Assembly: GCF_017916325.1 (NCBI RefSeq) | Contig: NC_090153.1 | Location: forward strand, 67,001 to 131,000 | Length of the DNA stretch: 64,000 bases | From: Leishmania martiniquensis | Lineage: Eukaryota > Euglenozoa > Kinetoplastea > Trypanosomatida > Trypanosomatidae | Reading direction: 5' to 3' | Shown: one piece after another, positions 22,626 through 34,886 of the stretch | How positions within the stretch are numbered: the first letter of the stretch is position 1 | Layout of the letters: each line of letters opens with the position of its first letter | Program-made: the position numbers and the translations under genes | Notes under the pieces: generated by a model | The model's database searches: none | Told to the model about the DNA's origin: nothing | What the model saw: only the letters and a program-made list of their open reading frames with translations

Positions 22626-25600
22626 TCGCTCAGCGCACGGTTGGAGGAGGGCTGAAAGAGCGGAAAGGCGCCTGTGAAAGTGTGACAAGGGATTGTAGGA
22701 ACACCTCAGGGCAAACTGAAAAATTGAAAAACTGAAAGCAGTACAGACAGCGGAGCTGAAAGGGAGAAAAATTAAAGAATGAAAAGGGCAAGGAGAAAAC
22801 AAAAGGCGAGCGACTGCTGTCTGTTGCCGTTGCAGCTGCTTCTGCGTGGCGCATACGGTACATCGAAGCCTGGTCAGCACATTAGAACAAACAACACGGG
22901 AAGAACGGGAAGATATCGCATTGCTGTTGTCGAGGGGTCTGCAGCTGCGCGCACTGATTGCTCATGGGCTGTCGACATTCACCTTCTTTTCTGCTGTCGG
23001 CTTTTCATGGCCCCTCCCTCCCCTGGGCAGTGCAGCTATCTGCTCAAAGGTCCCGCAGCGAATGGTGCACCAATGCGTTCATGTGTGAAAAGCTGTTCAG
23101 GCGTGTGCCTGCGTGGGTATGTGTCCAAGAACAAGCGGGGGAAGTGGGGAAGGGAAGGAAGCAGCGAAAAAAAAGAGCTCAAAGACGAACCAACGGCAAA
23201 AAGAGAAGTGAACTCGGCGCGGGTGTACACCGGTGAGCGAAAGAGAATGCGCATTACGGTACGAGTGTAAGCAGGCGCGTTCAAAAAGAGAAAGGAGAGA
23301 GGAATAGCACGTGGTGCGCGACATCAACCGTGCCAGTGGGAGTCGGATCACGAAGAAAGGGAGCCGGAAAAAGAGAAGGGGTTCATCGTGTCGGCAGGGA
23401 TGCATGCATACATGAAGGCGCACGCATCTACATGCGTTAGCCGTCAGCTGAAGCAGCGAACGAGGAAAAGAAAACATCAGAAGCCAACAAAAAAAAAAAA
23501 CGTATTAAAAGGCGCAGTGAGGCTCCCGGCGAAACAGTATGGCCGGCAATCGCGCGAGCAACGCCGGACCGGAAAAGGACGCTCTTCTACACTTCTCTGA
23601 TATCTTCCTGCGGAGCGACGCGCTGCAATTGGAAAAGTGGGCCCTTCCTTTGCGCTCTTTCGCGACTTTTTTTTTTGCGGTCCCTCTGCCATCTTGACTG
23701 CGCCGCACACTCCACCAGACTTCTGTAATCGTTCGCAGCAGAGAGGAAAAAAAAAAGATGCGTGTAACGGCTGGCAGGACAGGCGGTACTTTTGGCGGAA
23801 GGCAAAGGTGAGAGAAGCGGCCGTAACTTCAAGAAAGCGAGCGGAAAGGCAAAAACACGCGAGGGAAAGGTTGGGAGAGGCAGAGCAAGAGGAAAAGGTC
23901 AGAGCACAGCAGAACGTGCTCTGCGCCTGACAAGTAGCCGAAGGCAGTGATTCATTCAACGCAAACGATCGCAAATAAGAGCTTGAGCGAAGAGACGGCA
24001 GAGAGAGGTAAAGAGATAAGAATTCGGGCATTACTCATTGGATCCGTCCGGCGTAATACGTGAGAAGGATGACAGATATATACAGTGCGTGTGTGTGTGT
24101 ATGTCAAAAACGGGAAGGAGTCGCGTACGAAGTTGCAATGGAAGGACATCGTTCTGTATCCCACACGATGGCTTCCCCTTTACGAGGAGGAAGAGAAGAG
24201 GCTGTTGGGAAGGATCAGAGGAGATGCTCGCGCGTTTTTTTGTTTCGGTGCAGTTACACCAGCTTGTCCTCCATTCACCCACTTGGACGCCGCCAGTGGC
24301 CGATACTCGCTCGCTACTAGAACCCCCGTCGGCACCCCAACCAGTAATCACCTGCTACACCTTCACTCTGGCGACCCCATGCACGGCGGTACCTCCATTG
24401 CTTCTTCTGCTGGTGTAGCAATCCTCCTGTGACGCATCGCCACCACAACAACCCCTCCTTGTACCAATACTCGCGACAAAAGATAAAGCGCAAAGAGAGC
24501 AGCGAGGAGGAAGAGGCTTTGTGAAAGCGGAGAGGCGCATAAGCAGCAGAGAAGTCGAAAAGACCGTTCAACGGCTCGAGCACAAGGCGCTCTGCAATAA
24601 ACGTGAGCAAGCAGGACGCGGAACACTGTCGGCGATTGGGCAGGGGTGGCGGAGGCGGAAGACAAAAATGAGAGAGCAACACCACGAAGAAAAGTGAGGG
24701 CCCCGACTGTCACTCGTGGTTCCCCCTCTCGCTCGCGGAGAGCATTTTGTTCTTCACTGCAGCAGCATACAGTAGTGCGCTGGTTGTTGTGCGCACGCTT
24801 TTTCTTCCGTCCCTCTTCTTGGGAAGAGGGGGCCACCCCCCCTCACCCACGAGCGGAGGCGTTCGTCCGCTCTCTCTTTCTACACGGCAGCGATGGCATG
24901 GGCAAACAGTGGCGCTTGTAGCTGCCAAGGAGCAAGGAGGGCAAGTTTGAGAGAGAGCAGGTGATACAGCCACGGCGAAAGGAGAGAGCGAACACTCAGG
25001 TGAATAAGCGGATTAAAGAAAAGCATAAGGTCAGTACGCGTCGGATGAGGGAGGGCGCGTGCCGAGAAGCGCAAAGGTGAACAATTAAGAAAAGGCGGAA
25101 AGGCGCAGCTGCATGATCGTGCGAGTGCTGTGATGCGCACACCTCGGGCACGCACACTTGCACACACACAACACACACGAGACACGTCTGTCCCACCCCC
25201 TGTGCAGCGGTGCACGTTACGTCCGTCACAGACCCGAGAGGAGAGAAAAATGAGCTGATTTGGTCAAGGAAAGAGAAAGGAAGGGGAGGGGGAAGGGGAT
25301 GTTGGCGAGCCAAGTGCGGCTAAGAGAATTGGACGCACACAATGGCGAGGAGAGAGCAACCAGGAAGAGCAAAAAGAAAGAGAGAGGAACGACGACCACC
25401 GTACACCGCCGTGCGCCTGCATACACTGCGATGAACATGAAAACGAACGCGGGAGAACAGATCGGCGGGTGGTACAGCCCCACCGACACGCAAATCCACG
25501 AACAGGGACCGAAGGAAAGGAGCACAGGGAAAACAGAGACAGAGAGAGACGCGCCAAACGTTCCGACAAAAAAAAGAGGAGGAAAGATGGGGCCACAGAA

Positions 25601-27796
25601 GGTAGAGCAACAGAAACAATGTGGAAACGTACTCACGCACACCCGCGGAAATTCGGAAGACAAAAGCGATCGATGCATCGATCAAATTATACACGCAACG
25701 GAAAGCAAAAAAACGCTTACAATCGAAAGAGCAGTGATCCTGTGCGCGATGGGCATGCCGCGGCCTCGCGCACTTCTGTCAACGAAACGACGAGACGGAA
25801 AGCCCCCCCGCACATCTTCTTTATTTGTTGGTTCGAGTCGAAGGCTCTGTCCTTCGCTTGCGCTCCACTGAGAGAGAAGCATTCTGGATGCGGGGCGTGT
25901 ACAGCAGTAAGAGAAGGTGCTAATCAGCATAGCAGTACCAAAACGAAAAAAAAGACGAGTAGAAGCGGTAAAGAAGAGGGAGTCGGCGAGGAAGAGAGCT
26001 GTCAAGCGAAGCGATGTGTAACCGAAGAGATGAGAGGAATTACACAGCAAAATGAAAAGTACACACACACACAAGAGGGTGAAAAAGGGATCACTAAGCA
26101 AGAGTATCCCAATTGAGGGATACAGTGTGCAAGCGTTACCAAATGAATAAAGAAAAAGAACCTCTGCCAAAAAGAAAGCATATTTATATATGTGAGTGTG
26201 TGTGTGTGTGCGGGTTCATCTGCAGAGAGTCCGATTCCAAGTCGCGCGGACGCCGATGCCTCTTCCTTCACCCCTCCAAGTGTGCGTGTGTCTGTGTGCG
26301 TGTGCGTGTGTATCTCTTGTCTGCTCCCTTTGAGTAGATGGCGAGAGGGGTGTGTGCCTTGTTCGTCCTTATACATACATCTATTCCGTGCTCTTCTTGT
26401 GGTCCACATGTCGATTTATGTGGCCTACAACACGTGCTCACACACACACACGCCGGAAGAAGTCGGAGTACATCGCGGCGCACGGGTGTGCATATACGCA
26501 AAAGATGGCCAAAAAAAGAGCCGTGGAAACCAAAAAGAATTGAAAAAACTATTTGAAAAAAGTCGGTATGAATCGTTGCCTCCGAGTGTCTTACCGAAAT
26601 GTCAGGGCCTGAAGAGATCTTTTTTCCTCCTGCGATGCACGCGCCCACAGACGCACACAAAAGAGTGAGAGGAAGGGGGAGAGGGCAGAGACAGAGCAGC
26701 ATACGCGCGGAGAGGCTTAAGGGAGCCATAAAAGATATCTTGTACCTGCCTCGTCGAATGCGCACTCGCGATCGTCACAGCTTTCATATATGTCTACTTT
26801 CCGAAGTCGGTGTCCCACGCCTCTGCAGGAGGAGAGCTTCGCTGCCCCATACCGGCAGCACCAAGAAGCAGAGAGGCGAGTGCGCTCTCTTGCAGCGGCA
26901 GCAGATGAGCACAAACAGCAGAGCTGAAAAATGAAAACGCTTACGTCGAACAACAGAGACGGAAAAAAGGGGGAAAACGAGGAGGTTACGAAATCAGCCT
27001 CGCAATGAATTTCTCCACCATTTTTTACTTCGTTCTTAAAATGGCCCTCTCATGCCCTTTGTGCGCGTAGGTGTCGTGTGTGCTGTGGGTGCATCCCATC
27101 GATTCCACTTCTGATCACGTTGTGACTGCTCTCCCCGTGCGCCATTGCGCTTGGGTGTGGCTGTCTTTGGTCACAGCTCAAAAAGGCTTTTCGTTTCACC
27201 TCCTTGTGCTCCTTTTTTTTGCCTTGTCTCCCCCCTCTGCGACTGCCTCCACGCAAAACGGCGCCGTAACAGCGAGCAGCGCGACTCGTTGGAGGAAAAG
27301 TCACGGAGAGAGAGGGGGGGAAAGCGGCGAGCAGGACAGCACTTCCGCGTTACTCGTGGATGCGCATGCGTGCTTTCGTGCCTGCATGTGCCATCAGCGT
27401 GCCTTTCCCTGCCAGTGCTAATTAGTGCTTTTTTTCGCTTGCCCTCGTCGTACCCCGTGCGTGGTGAGGTGGACTTCACCTCGCCCGAGAACGGTTCGCC
27501 AAATACGTTTTTACCGCATTACATCGACGTCAGAGCGAAAAGAGAGAGGAGGAGGACGGGGGGAGGGGGAAGGGGGTCAGAGGAGACGAAGAGAGACCCC
27601 ACACTAAGAAGAAAACAATGCAAAAAAGGGGACACGAGTGAAGAGAGGGGACAGCGCAGACGCGCACAAATGAAAATGTCGGCGACATCGCACACTTCCG
27701 TTTTTCTCTTCTTTTCCGTTTACATACATCAAAGCCATCACGAAGACCGATCAGTCAAAGAAAAGAGCACGCGAAGGCGCCGACCAGTACACACAC

Positions 27797-27818
27797 ATAT
27801 ATATATATATGTATATAT
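27797..27818. repeat. TA dinucleotide tract
   Basis: AT/TA alternation interrupted by a single G, close to the 3' side of the RRM gene ending at 28158. Confidence 0.85.
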
Positions 27819-28157
27819 CCGCACATGAGGAAAAAAAAACCCACGCAGGCAACCCCCAAGGCCCCCGCCTGGCGCTCAGTACGGCTGCTGCTGGAGTAGG
27901 CCGGAACGACCCGCGAGAGCCGCCGTGCGGTTTGGATGCTCTCCCCTTCCTTGGGGAAACAATGACACCGCTTTCAAAGAGGCGCCGTGGGAGGCGAAAA
28001 GGATAATAATAAAAAAGAGAACGCAGCGGCACACCCGTTGGGCCGCGTCGTGTTCCCGCACTCCAGCACATCGTCCTGGGCCTCTTCCTATCCTTTACGA
28101 TCGTGCGCCTGCCAGTGGAGCAGCACCGTACGCTCAGGCAACGGGCCCCCCCATCGC

Positions 28158-29183
28158 CTACCCGGAGTTGCTCCTTGGGTCGATCAGCGATGCCGCGTAG
28201 GGGTTGTGGCGAAAGACCTTTGGCGACGATAGAGCAGGCGCGCGAAGACTTGATAGACGAAAAGCCGGCGAGTAGCGTGCCATCGCCTCCTGTTCAGCGA
28301 TGGCGCCGTCTGTGTTAGAAACGCCCGAGGCGACGGCTGACGGCGAGAAGAGTAGGTCATCCGCGGCGGAGTCGGAGAGGTGCACGCTGCTCGCGGGTGT
28401 TGGGGAGCAGGCACCAGTGACGAACTTTGGTGTAAAGCTGCAGAACGCACAGTCCAACATGGGAGGCACACGTGTGTGGTTCGTGAAAGGAATGGCTGGG
28501 ACATAGTTGGGAGCGAAGTTCTGGCAGCTGCTGTTGCTGCTGCTGTTGTCACTTCCAGCGTTCTTTGCCTTATAGTCCTCCGATAGCTTTCCCATTAGAG
28601 GGATTCCACCGCAGGTGGGAAACGGGCAGGTGTTATGGACGCCGCGCAGCGCAGCCTCAGCTGCCCCCTCGTCCGCAAACACGATGAAGGCGATGCGGCG
28701 CGCCGGCGAGTTACGTACGGTCGGGATCTTGTCGTTGTGTAGCGTGGCCTGCGTCACCTTGCCGTACACGCGAACCAGCTCAACCAGCTCAGCCTCCGTA
28801 ACCTCCAGCGGCACGTTGCGCAGGAACAGCTTGTTCATCTTCAGCCGGTCCTGTCCAGCTGGCGTATCGTCATGCTGCCGTTTCGCCCATATTACGTTGA
28901 CAGCCTTTCCACCGAGCTTCTTACCATCACACTCGCGCAGCGCACGAGTCGCGTCGGCGTTGCTGGCGAAGCGCACAAAGCCGAAGCCACGGCTTTCGCC
29001 AGTGAAGATGTCGCGCATCACCATCGACGAGGCGATATCGCCAAAGGGTTCGAAGAAGCTGCGGAGTTGCTTGTCATCAACGCCGTGATCAAGAAAGCGG
29101 ACCAGCAGGTTCAGCTTGCTTTCGGCGTTGGCGGCAGCCGATGGGCGGCCACGGCTGTATGCCCCGTTATTTCTGTAGCTCAT
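28158..29183 (-). CDS. Two-RRM RNA-binding protein, divergent paralogue
   Basis: A 341-residue protein of the same family as the two genes to its left, but diverged at both DNA and protein level. RRM1 (about 24-102) has RNP2 LNLLVRF and a canonical RNP1, RGFGFVRF at 65-72, with both aromatic residues. RRM2 (about 117-202) has KLFLRNVP and RRIAFIVF. SEDY follows GKL, as in the gene at 11837. The tail is Asn/Ser/Pro-rich with VPAIPF near 225 and ends with HNPY at 326-329 plus 12 residues, a motif shared with the gene at 1726-2766. The ATG at 29183 lies 12 bases after a T-rich tract and AG; the frame extends upstream for 28 codons across that signal, so the later ATG is preferred. It probably represents the ancestral form, with canonical RNA contacts. 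Role inferred: mRNA-binding regulator. Confidence 0.88.
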   Translation of the reverse strand: MSYRNNGAYSRGRPSAAANAESKLNLLVRFLDHGVDDKQLRSFFEPFGDIASSMVMRDIFTGESRGFGFVRFASNADATRALRECDGKKLGGKAVNVIWAKRQHDDTPAGQDRLKMNKLFLRNVPLEVTEAELVELVRVYGKVTQATLHNDKIPTVRNSPARRIAFIVFADEGAAEAALRGVHNTCPFPTCGGIPLMGKLSEDYKAKNAGSDNSSSNSSCQNFAPNYVPAIPFTNHTRVPPMLDCAFCSFTPKFVTGACSPTPASSVHLSDSAADDLLFSPSAVASGVSNTDGAIAEQEAMARYSPAFRLSSLRAPALSSPKVFRHNPYAASLIDPRSNSG

Positions 29184-29194
29184 CCCTTTCTTTT

Positions 29195-29213
29195 CTTTGG
29201 GTAAAAAAAACGA
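29195..29213 (-). promoter_or_regulatory. Predicted trans-splice acceptor, RRM gene 3
   Basis: Minus strand: a T-run (29203-29210 as T) followed by ACCCAAAG, with AG at 29196-29195. The predicted 5' UTR is only 11 bases. A more distal acceptor is possible and would make an N-terminally longer protein. Confidence 0.35.
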
Positions 29214-31511
29214 ATATGACCCCTCTCTCTGGCACAAGAGGCCGCTTCTCTCTGCGTCCTGTGTCACAGCGAGTGCGAGCGGCTGCGTTTGCCTTCTTGT
29301 GGCTATTCGGGAGTGTTGCGTGCGCCCTCCTCAGGAAAGCAGCCAGCAACACGCTCTGAAAGAGCAATGCAGGCAATGGGGCTGAAGACAAACGTTTCTT
29401 TGTGGGTGAAGAGGCTGTTGGAGGGGAGGGCAGAGAGGAAAGGAAGCAAAAAAAGAGGAGCCCGCGAACGGAGCGAGTGCGCAATGGAATAGACGTCAAA
29501 GACGTTTTCGACGCACTTCCGCCAAGACTGAAAGAAGAGGCAAGCAAGAGAAACAAAGTGAGAGAGAAAATATCGAAAAAGAGAGTCATAAATATATATG
29601 GAAAAAAAGTGAGGCGATCTCAGCACCCTTCGCCCAACTAACACAAGCACGCGCAAGCTCGTCGTTCGCCCCAAGCCTCACTGACGCGCGAAAGCAGTGA
29701 TGCGCGCGCGCCTAGGGAAGAGAGGAAGAGAGAGAGAGGTGAGACTTAGCAGGCAAACACGTTAGCAAAGCAGCAAGTGAGTGGGAGAGGAAGGAGAAGA
29801 GACGTACAGCGAGAGAGCGAAAAAAAAGAATGCGAATCGAAAAGGCACACGCCCAAGAAAGAGATCCACACAGACACCAATAGGGACGGACGGCAGGGCG
29901 ACACGCCGAAAAGGATGGATGAGAAAACGGTGTGCCACAGAGAAGGAAAAAGGCAAGCAGCAAGCAGAGCTAACCACCGACAGAGAGAGAGAGCTCGTTG
30001 TGTTGAAGAGAAATCTAGCAAGAGCTTAATACGTGAGAGCAACGTGCAAAGCAAGCGAAACGCAGAGGACGGAGAAAAAAGTCGTGGAGAGGGCGTTACA
30101 GAGATGCCGTGTAAATGATTAAAAAGAAATGCCTTTGAGAATCGGACGAAGCCGAAGGCAGTGAGCCCCGAACTGTGAAACACTGAGAGACTTCAACGAA
30201 CACTCGCGATCGCAAAAGGGATCGCAGAAAGATGTGACGAAGTACGAAAGAGAGAAGGGAAAGAGACCCTTACCCGAAACCCGAAGAAACCAAGACACAA
30301 TTACACCAACGATAAAAGGGACAGATCGTAATCGGGAAACCGCCAGCGAGAGATCGGCAGGTCGAGGCAGAATAACGGAAAGCAAAAAAACGATTCACCT
30401 TCGAGAGAAAGGTGCTAAAAAGGAGCGAAGAGAACACACTGAGGCGTGTTGCGTCGTGGAGGCCGAATGGGGGGGAAAGGGGAGTGAGAGAGGGTGAGAG
30501 AGGGCGAATGTTCAAAAACGGAAAAACGAGGGGAGAAAATGGAGATGAGTGGGCAGCGCAAAAGGAGAATAACGAAAAAAAAGAATGAATGAAAAGAGCT
30601 CAAAGAGAGCGGCGGTGAGCGCCGAAGAAAGAACTCTGCGTTTCTATCTTCTGTGTGCCCGTGCGTGCGTGCGCGCGTGCGTCGCTCCGTCTGCTGACAA
30701 TGCCGAGCTACTGAACTTTCTTCCTGGTGCCAGCACGAGCGAACACGCGTCAGCCAACAAGGAGAGGAGAGGGCGTCGTCGATAGGTCCGGTGAATGGCC
30801 GTCGGCCCTTGAATGCGTTGTCTACCACCGTCGTAGACGGACGTTCTAATGGACAAAATGAAAATCCCTGAGGACCAGCGCGCCTGCACACAACCTCACT
30901 GTCCGCTTCCCTTTACGAAGAAGAAAGGAGGAAGAGGTTGCGGAGTGCGGCTCTGCTGTTCTCTCCCCGTCTGTGTGGGGGTCTGCTACCACAGCCGCCC
31001 AATACGTCTCGGCTCGGGTATGTTGTTCGCCTTCGCTGCCCTTAGCTGAGGCTCCCTCCTGTCGCGAGCTGTCACAAGAAACAGGTGCGAGCGTGGGAAT
31101 AAGATGGGGGAGCGCTGCCTTTCTCCACCGTTGTTTGCTTTTTTGTGGGCGCAACCGCTGACGGCCAATACGGTGGAGCAGCAGAGGAGAAAAAGCGACG
31201 ATAGGGGAAGTGATAACACACCAGGCGCGTCTCCTGAGCTCAGTAACGACTGAAATAGAGTTTAAAAAAAGCGAGCAGTGAGATGAGCTCCTGCGTGAAC
31301 TCAAAACGCGGCACGACGAGCAGTGAAGAGAAAAAAAACCGGAACGGGGAGAAGAAGAGATGAGCGACGCGGAGCGACGTAAATGTAACCGGAGAGAAAG
31401 AGTGGGGCACCCAGAAAAATGAAAATCAAAAAATAACAGTGTGAGGGAAAGGGAGAGAGAGGGGGTTAAAAGGGAAAAAGACGGGCGCGAAAGGAAAGGG
31501 TAGAGATGAAG

Positions 31512-31542
31512 TATATATAGTGTATATATATATATATTTATA
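31512..31542. repeat. TA tract
   Basis: About 30 bases of TA repeats interrupted by AG-TG and a TT step. First of a cluster of TA tracts between 31.5 and 34.9 kb. Confidence 0.85.
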
Positions 31543-32451
31543 CTGCTCCTTGTACGCCGATGTACAGAAAGAGCGAGACGTATTTCTATTGGTGAAGGGA
31601 CGAGGACGGATGTAAGAGGGCTAAGCGCACACAGAGAAAGAGAAAAAGAAAGACGACGACACTGTTAGGAGTGAGGGGAAGGCAGAGAGGGAGAGGAGGC
31701 GTCGAAAGGCAGAAAGGGGCAAGTCGAGACAGTAACCAGAGCGGAAGGAGGAGACAAGGGAGTGGGTGATGGTGACACAAGATGGGTGGATATAGACTTG
31801 AGAAGGCGCTCACAAAATAAATTTAAAAGGTGTGGGATTGTTCGTTGGTGCTATTGTTGAAAGGTAAGAGTGTCAGAAGCAGCCTCAGTTAACAACCTGC
31901 CAGTGCTGAGACTCAGCAGATATATATATTAATGCACACACAGAAAAAAAAGCAGAGGTGAGGGAGAGGAAGTGGGCACGTGTGACCAACGAAGGAAAGG
32001 TAATCGATATAAGATTGCGTCGAGAGGGATGGAAGGAAGAGGTAGGGAGCAGGGGGGGTGGCCGGCAAAGAGCTGGGAGGGTGAGAGAACAGAGGGAGCG
32101 AAGGAAGACGGGAGGACGAGCCGAACGGCCCAACAGCGTGAAAAAGCGAGGAAGCAAGAGGTAAAGAAACGAAATGGTATAGAGAAGGAGTGGACGGGGT
32201 AGGAGAAGACCTGACCTGCGCACAAGAGACACACCTTAGCGTATATAAAGAATTGCGTATAGGCCAAGAGGGCAAAAGGATTAGCCACGGATGATCGTGA
32301 CGATAAACGGGGAAAGGCGAGAAGAAAAGAAACACAGGTGGCTGACGCGAAGGCTGATGCGGTAGTTCAAAGAAAAGGTTTGGAGGTGAGAGCGAATCGA
32401 AACCTGTATGCGTATAAATACGTGTATAAAGTATTATTAGCAGTATGTGTG

Positions 32452-32474
32452 TATATACGCGTATATATATATAT
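32452..32474. repeat. TA tract
   Basis: TA repeats interrupted by CG, within a TG/CA-rich context. Confidence 0.8.
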
Positions 32475-32601
32475 GTCTGTTTGTACAGATGGGCTGTGAA
32501 AGATACGCGCCCCAAGTTGGGGGGGAGAAGTGAGCGAGAGGGAGAGGGAGAGAGCCGCTGACAGCACACACGCACACGGCGACAAAAAGAAAAAACAGTT
32601 G

Positions 32602-32618
32602 ATATATATACATATATC
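32602..32618. repeat. TA tract
   Basis: TA repeats with a central C, near-palindromic. Confidence 0.8.
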
Positions 32619-34168
32619 GAGAAAAAAGGTATATAAGAATACGTTTCTGCACGTGGGCTATCGTGGTGTGTTTTCGTCGCCTTTTTTCTTCCCCTCTCGA
32701 TCGCTCTCTTTCTTCTCGTGCTCGGTCCTTTTCAGAGTCCCCTGATGAGCCGAAAGGGAGGGAAGGGCGGAAGATTGCCGTCAGCTGCTCGCCTATTAGC
32801 GGCTGTTCCCCACGCGGTGAAGGAAAGAAGGGAGGAGGAGGTCGAAAAAAATGGGCGAAAGAAAGCAAGGCCACTCGCCACGCCAGGAAGACGAGATAAT
32901 GTGGTAAGGGAAGGAGTGGATGTGGGAAGGCGAAACGAGGTAGGCAGGAAGAGGGGGGGAGTAGTAAAACTGCCGTGGAAACAGAACGAAAAGGATGCCA
33001 AAGGTACGCCCCCCTCCTCGCCGTTTTAGACAGAATGGCCTGAAAAGCAGTGAAGACGCAGCACCGAATACGTCAGGAGGCGAACTGTGGTGTGGTGGGA
33101 AAACTGAATGGGGCGCCAGCGGCGACAGAGCAACCACAGGAGAGGGGGAGGGGGAGGGGGAGAGAGCAAAATAAGGGCGAATGGCCCACAGGCACTAGTC
33201 GGATGGGGAAGCAGGAGTGCAAAGAATATCCTGAAAAATACGACCAGGAAAAAAAGCGGAGTGGAAAAGGGGGAGGACTGAATAGGAGTGGTGCCGCTGC
33301 AAAACCGCCACCAATCCGGAAAGACGAAGAGAGACGGAGAGCAAACAGCAAAGGCGCCCCTCCAATAAATAAAAAGCAGAAGAAGAGGGCGACAAGATAG
33401 AGATCGTGCAGAGAAGAGAGTGCTCCAAGGGGACACTGGCAGGCAGCAACGCAGGGAGGGAGGGCAGAAGAAGAAAAACCTTTCGAGTACAGGAGCGCAC
33501 GGCAGCACAAGAGAGAGAGATAACAAACGCAAAACAAAAACGAAAACAGCGCAGCAGTTCGCGAAAAGAGAGTAAGAAAGGAAAACGGAAAAGAATAAAA
33601 CGTACAGAAGGGGAGGAAAGCCAAGAGAGGGAACAGACGTTGGCACTGACACAGCGCGGCAGCGTAAAGCGAGAGCGTTAAGAGAAAAATGCAGTGAATG
33701 TGGGGTGAGGGTGAGAGAGACCAGAACGAAAAAGTCAAGAGAAGACGCGCGCACGCCGGAGAGCAAAAAAGGGCAGACGGGAGAGAGGCAACGGGTGGAG
33801 AAAAGGGGGGTGCGTGAGCTCGAATGCCGTCGTTATTTCCTTCCTGTTGCCGAGTTCTGGTTCGCTTTCTTCCTCTCTTTTTTTTATGATGATGTGGCTT
33901 CTCAGCTGTGTGCTCCCTCACATGCTTTCAGTGTGCTTCACACAGTCCACACCACTCACAGAGGGGAAAAAGCCTTTAGAAGGGTCGACGCAGAACAGGC
34001 GAGGAGTGACGAAAGCACCACACGAGTCCCGTGAGGTGGCGGAAACGCCGCACAAGAATGGGTTCTTTCCTCGTTTGCGCTCGTGGCGTTGGCTCTTTTC
34101 ACCCTTGCGACGAACCCGCTGGCTCACCCGAACCTCTCGACTTCACCCCTTCACTCTTGTTGCTGAGT

Positions 34169-34185
34169 TATATATATATATATAT
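34169..34185. repeat. TA tract
   Basis: Eight uninterrupted TA units inside the T/C-rich plus-strand block. Confidence 0.9.
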
Positions 34186-34693
34186 TGCGCCAAGCAACTC
34201 CTTTTTTGGTGGTGCGCTGTGTGACGGCCTCAGCTTGGGTGTGAACCGGCAAAACAGCACCGAGCTTTCAACCTTCTCCTCTTCGTGACAGTGGTCCGTA
34301 TTACCCCTCCCACTACCACCCCGCCTCAATCGGACTTTTTTTCCTTTTTGCTGTTCCCTCTTACCCTGACGAGTTCAAGATAAAAAGAGAGAGAGTGGCA
34401 GTGCTTCCCTGATGTTTTCTTTTTCTGGCGGGCTCCTTCGCTTCGCTCCGATTCGTTTAGGTGTGTTTTTTTCTCTCTCTGCCCCACCCGTCTCGGTTCC
34501 TCCGCAGCACTCCTTTTCGTTCTCTTTTGTGGCTCGGGTGTGTACGATTTTTGTGTGTTCTCTTTTTCTGGTCGTCCTTTTTCTCTTGTTGGCTGTTATG
34601 TTTGATGCTCCGTACCGGTGTGTCCTTTCGCACTCCCGTCGTTTCTCTGTCGGCTTTACTTTTTTACTTTCCCTCCTGAGAGCACTCACTGGC

Positions 34694-34723
34694 ATATAAA
34701 TATATACATATATATATATATAT
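34694..34723. repeat. TA tract
   Basis: About 30 bases of A/T alternation interrupted by AA and a C, inside the T/C-rich block. Confidence 0.85.
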
Positions 34724-34869
34724 GGGCGGGTGTGTGTGCTCACAAGCCGAGCAAAAGGGCGAGAGAAGAAATTTTCTCCCGGTCCTTTTTTCAATGCAGC
34801 CTTGACCAGATCCTTTTCCTCCCTCCTTCTGTTTTCCGTTCTTCTCCTTACACAGTGCAGCAGTTGAAC

Positions 34870-34886
34870 TATATATATATATATAT
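34870..34886. repeat. TA tract
   Basis: Eight uninterrupted TA units followed by a TG-rich stretch and GGGT repeats. Confidence 0.9.

Larger units (their letters stand above)
15967..28157. other. 12-kb gene-free stretch between RRM fragment and RRM gene 3
   Basis: No convincing gene on either strand. Contents: an evenly composed region at about 16140-16530, purine-rich DNA with CA/TG repeats through most of the rest, the 7-unit AGAGGGG tandem repeat (18815-18863), the second copy of the 650-bp repeat (21590-22239) with a further GC-rich extension to about 22625, T/C-rich plus-strand patches at about 17270-17590, 22960-23040 and 27000-27520, and TA tracts near 26180 and 27797. For leftward transcription, the part next to 28158 would be the 3' UTR of the RRM gene at 28158-29183. 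Confidence 0.6.

Noticed and set aside
25825..25845. GGTTCGAGTC motif resembling a tRNA B box
   Set aside because: T-stem pairs fail after the first base pair; no cloverleaf can be drawn.
33026..33921. 246- and 282-codon overlapping frames on the minus strand
   Set aside because: Phe/Leu/Ser/Pro-rich translation in two frames at once reflects a C/T-rich strand, not a membrane protein.
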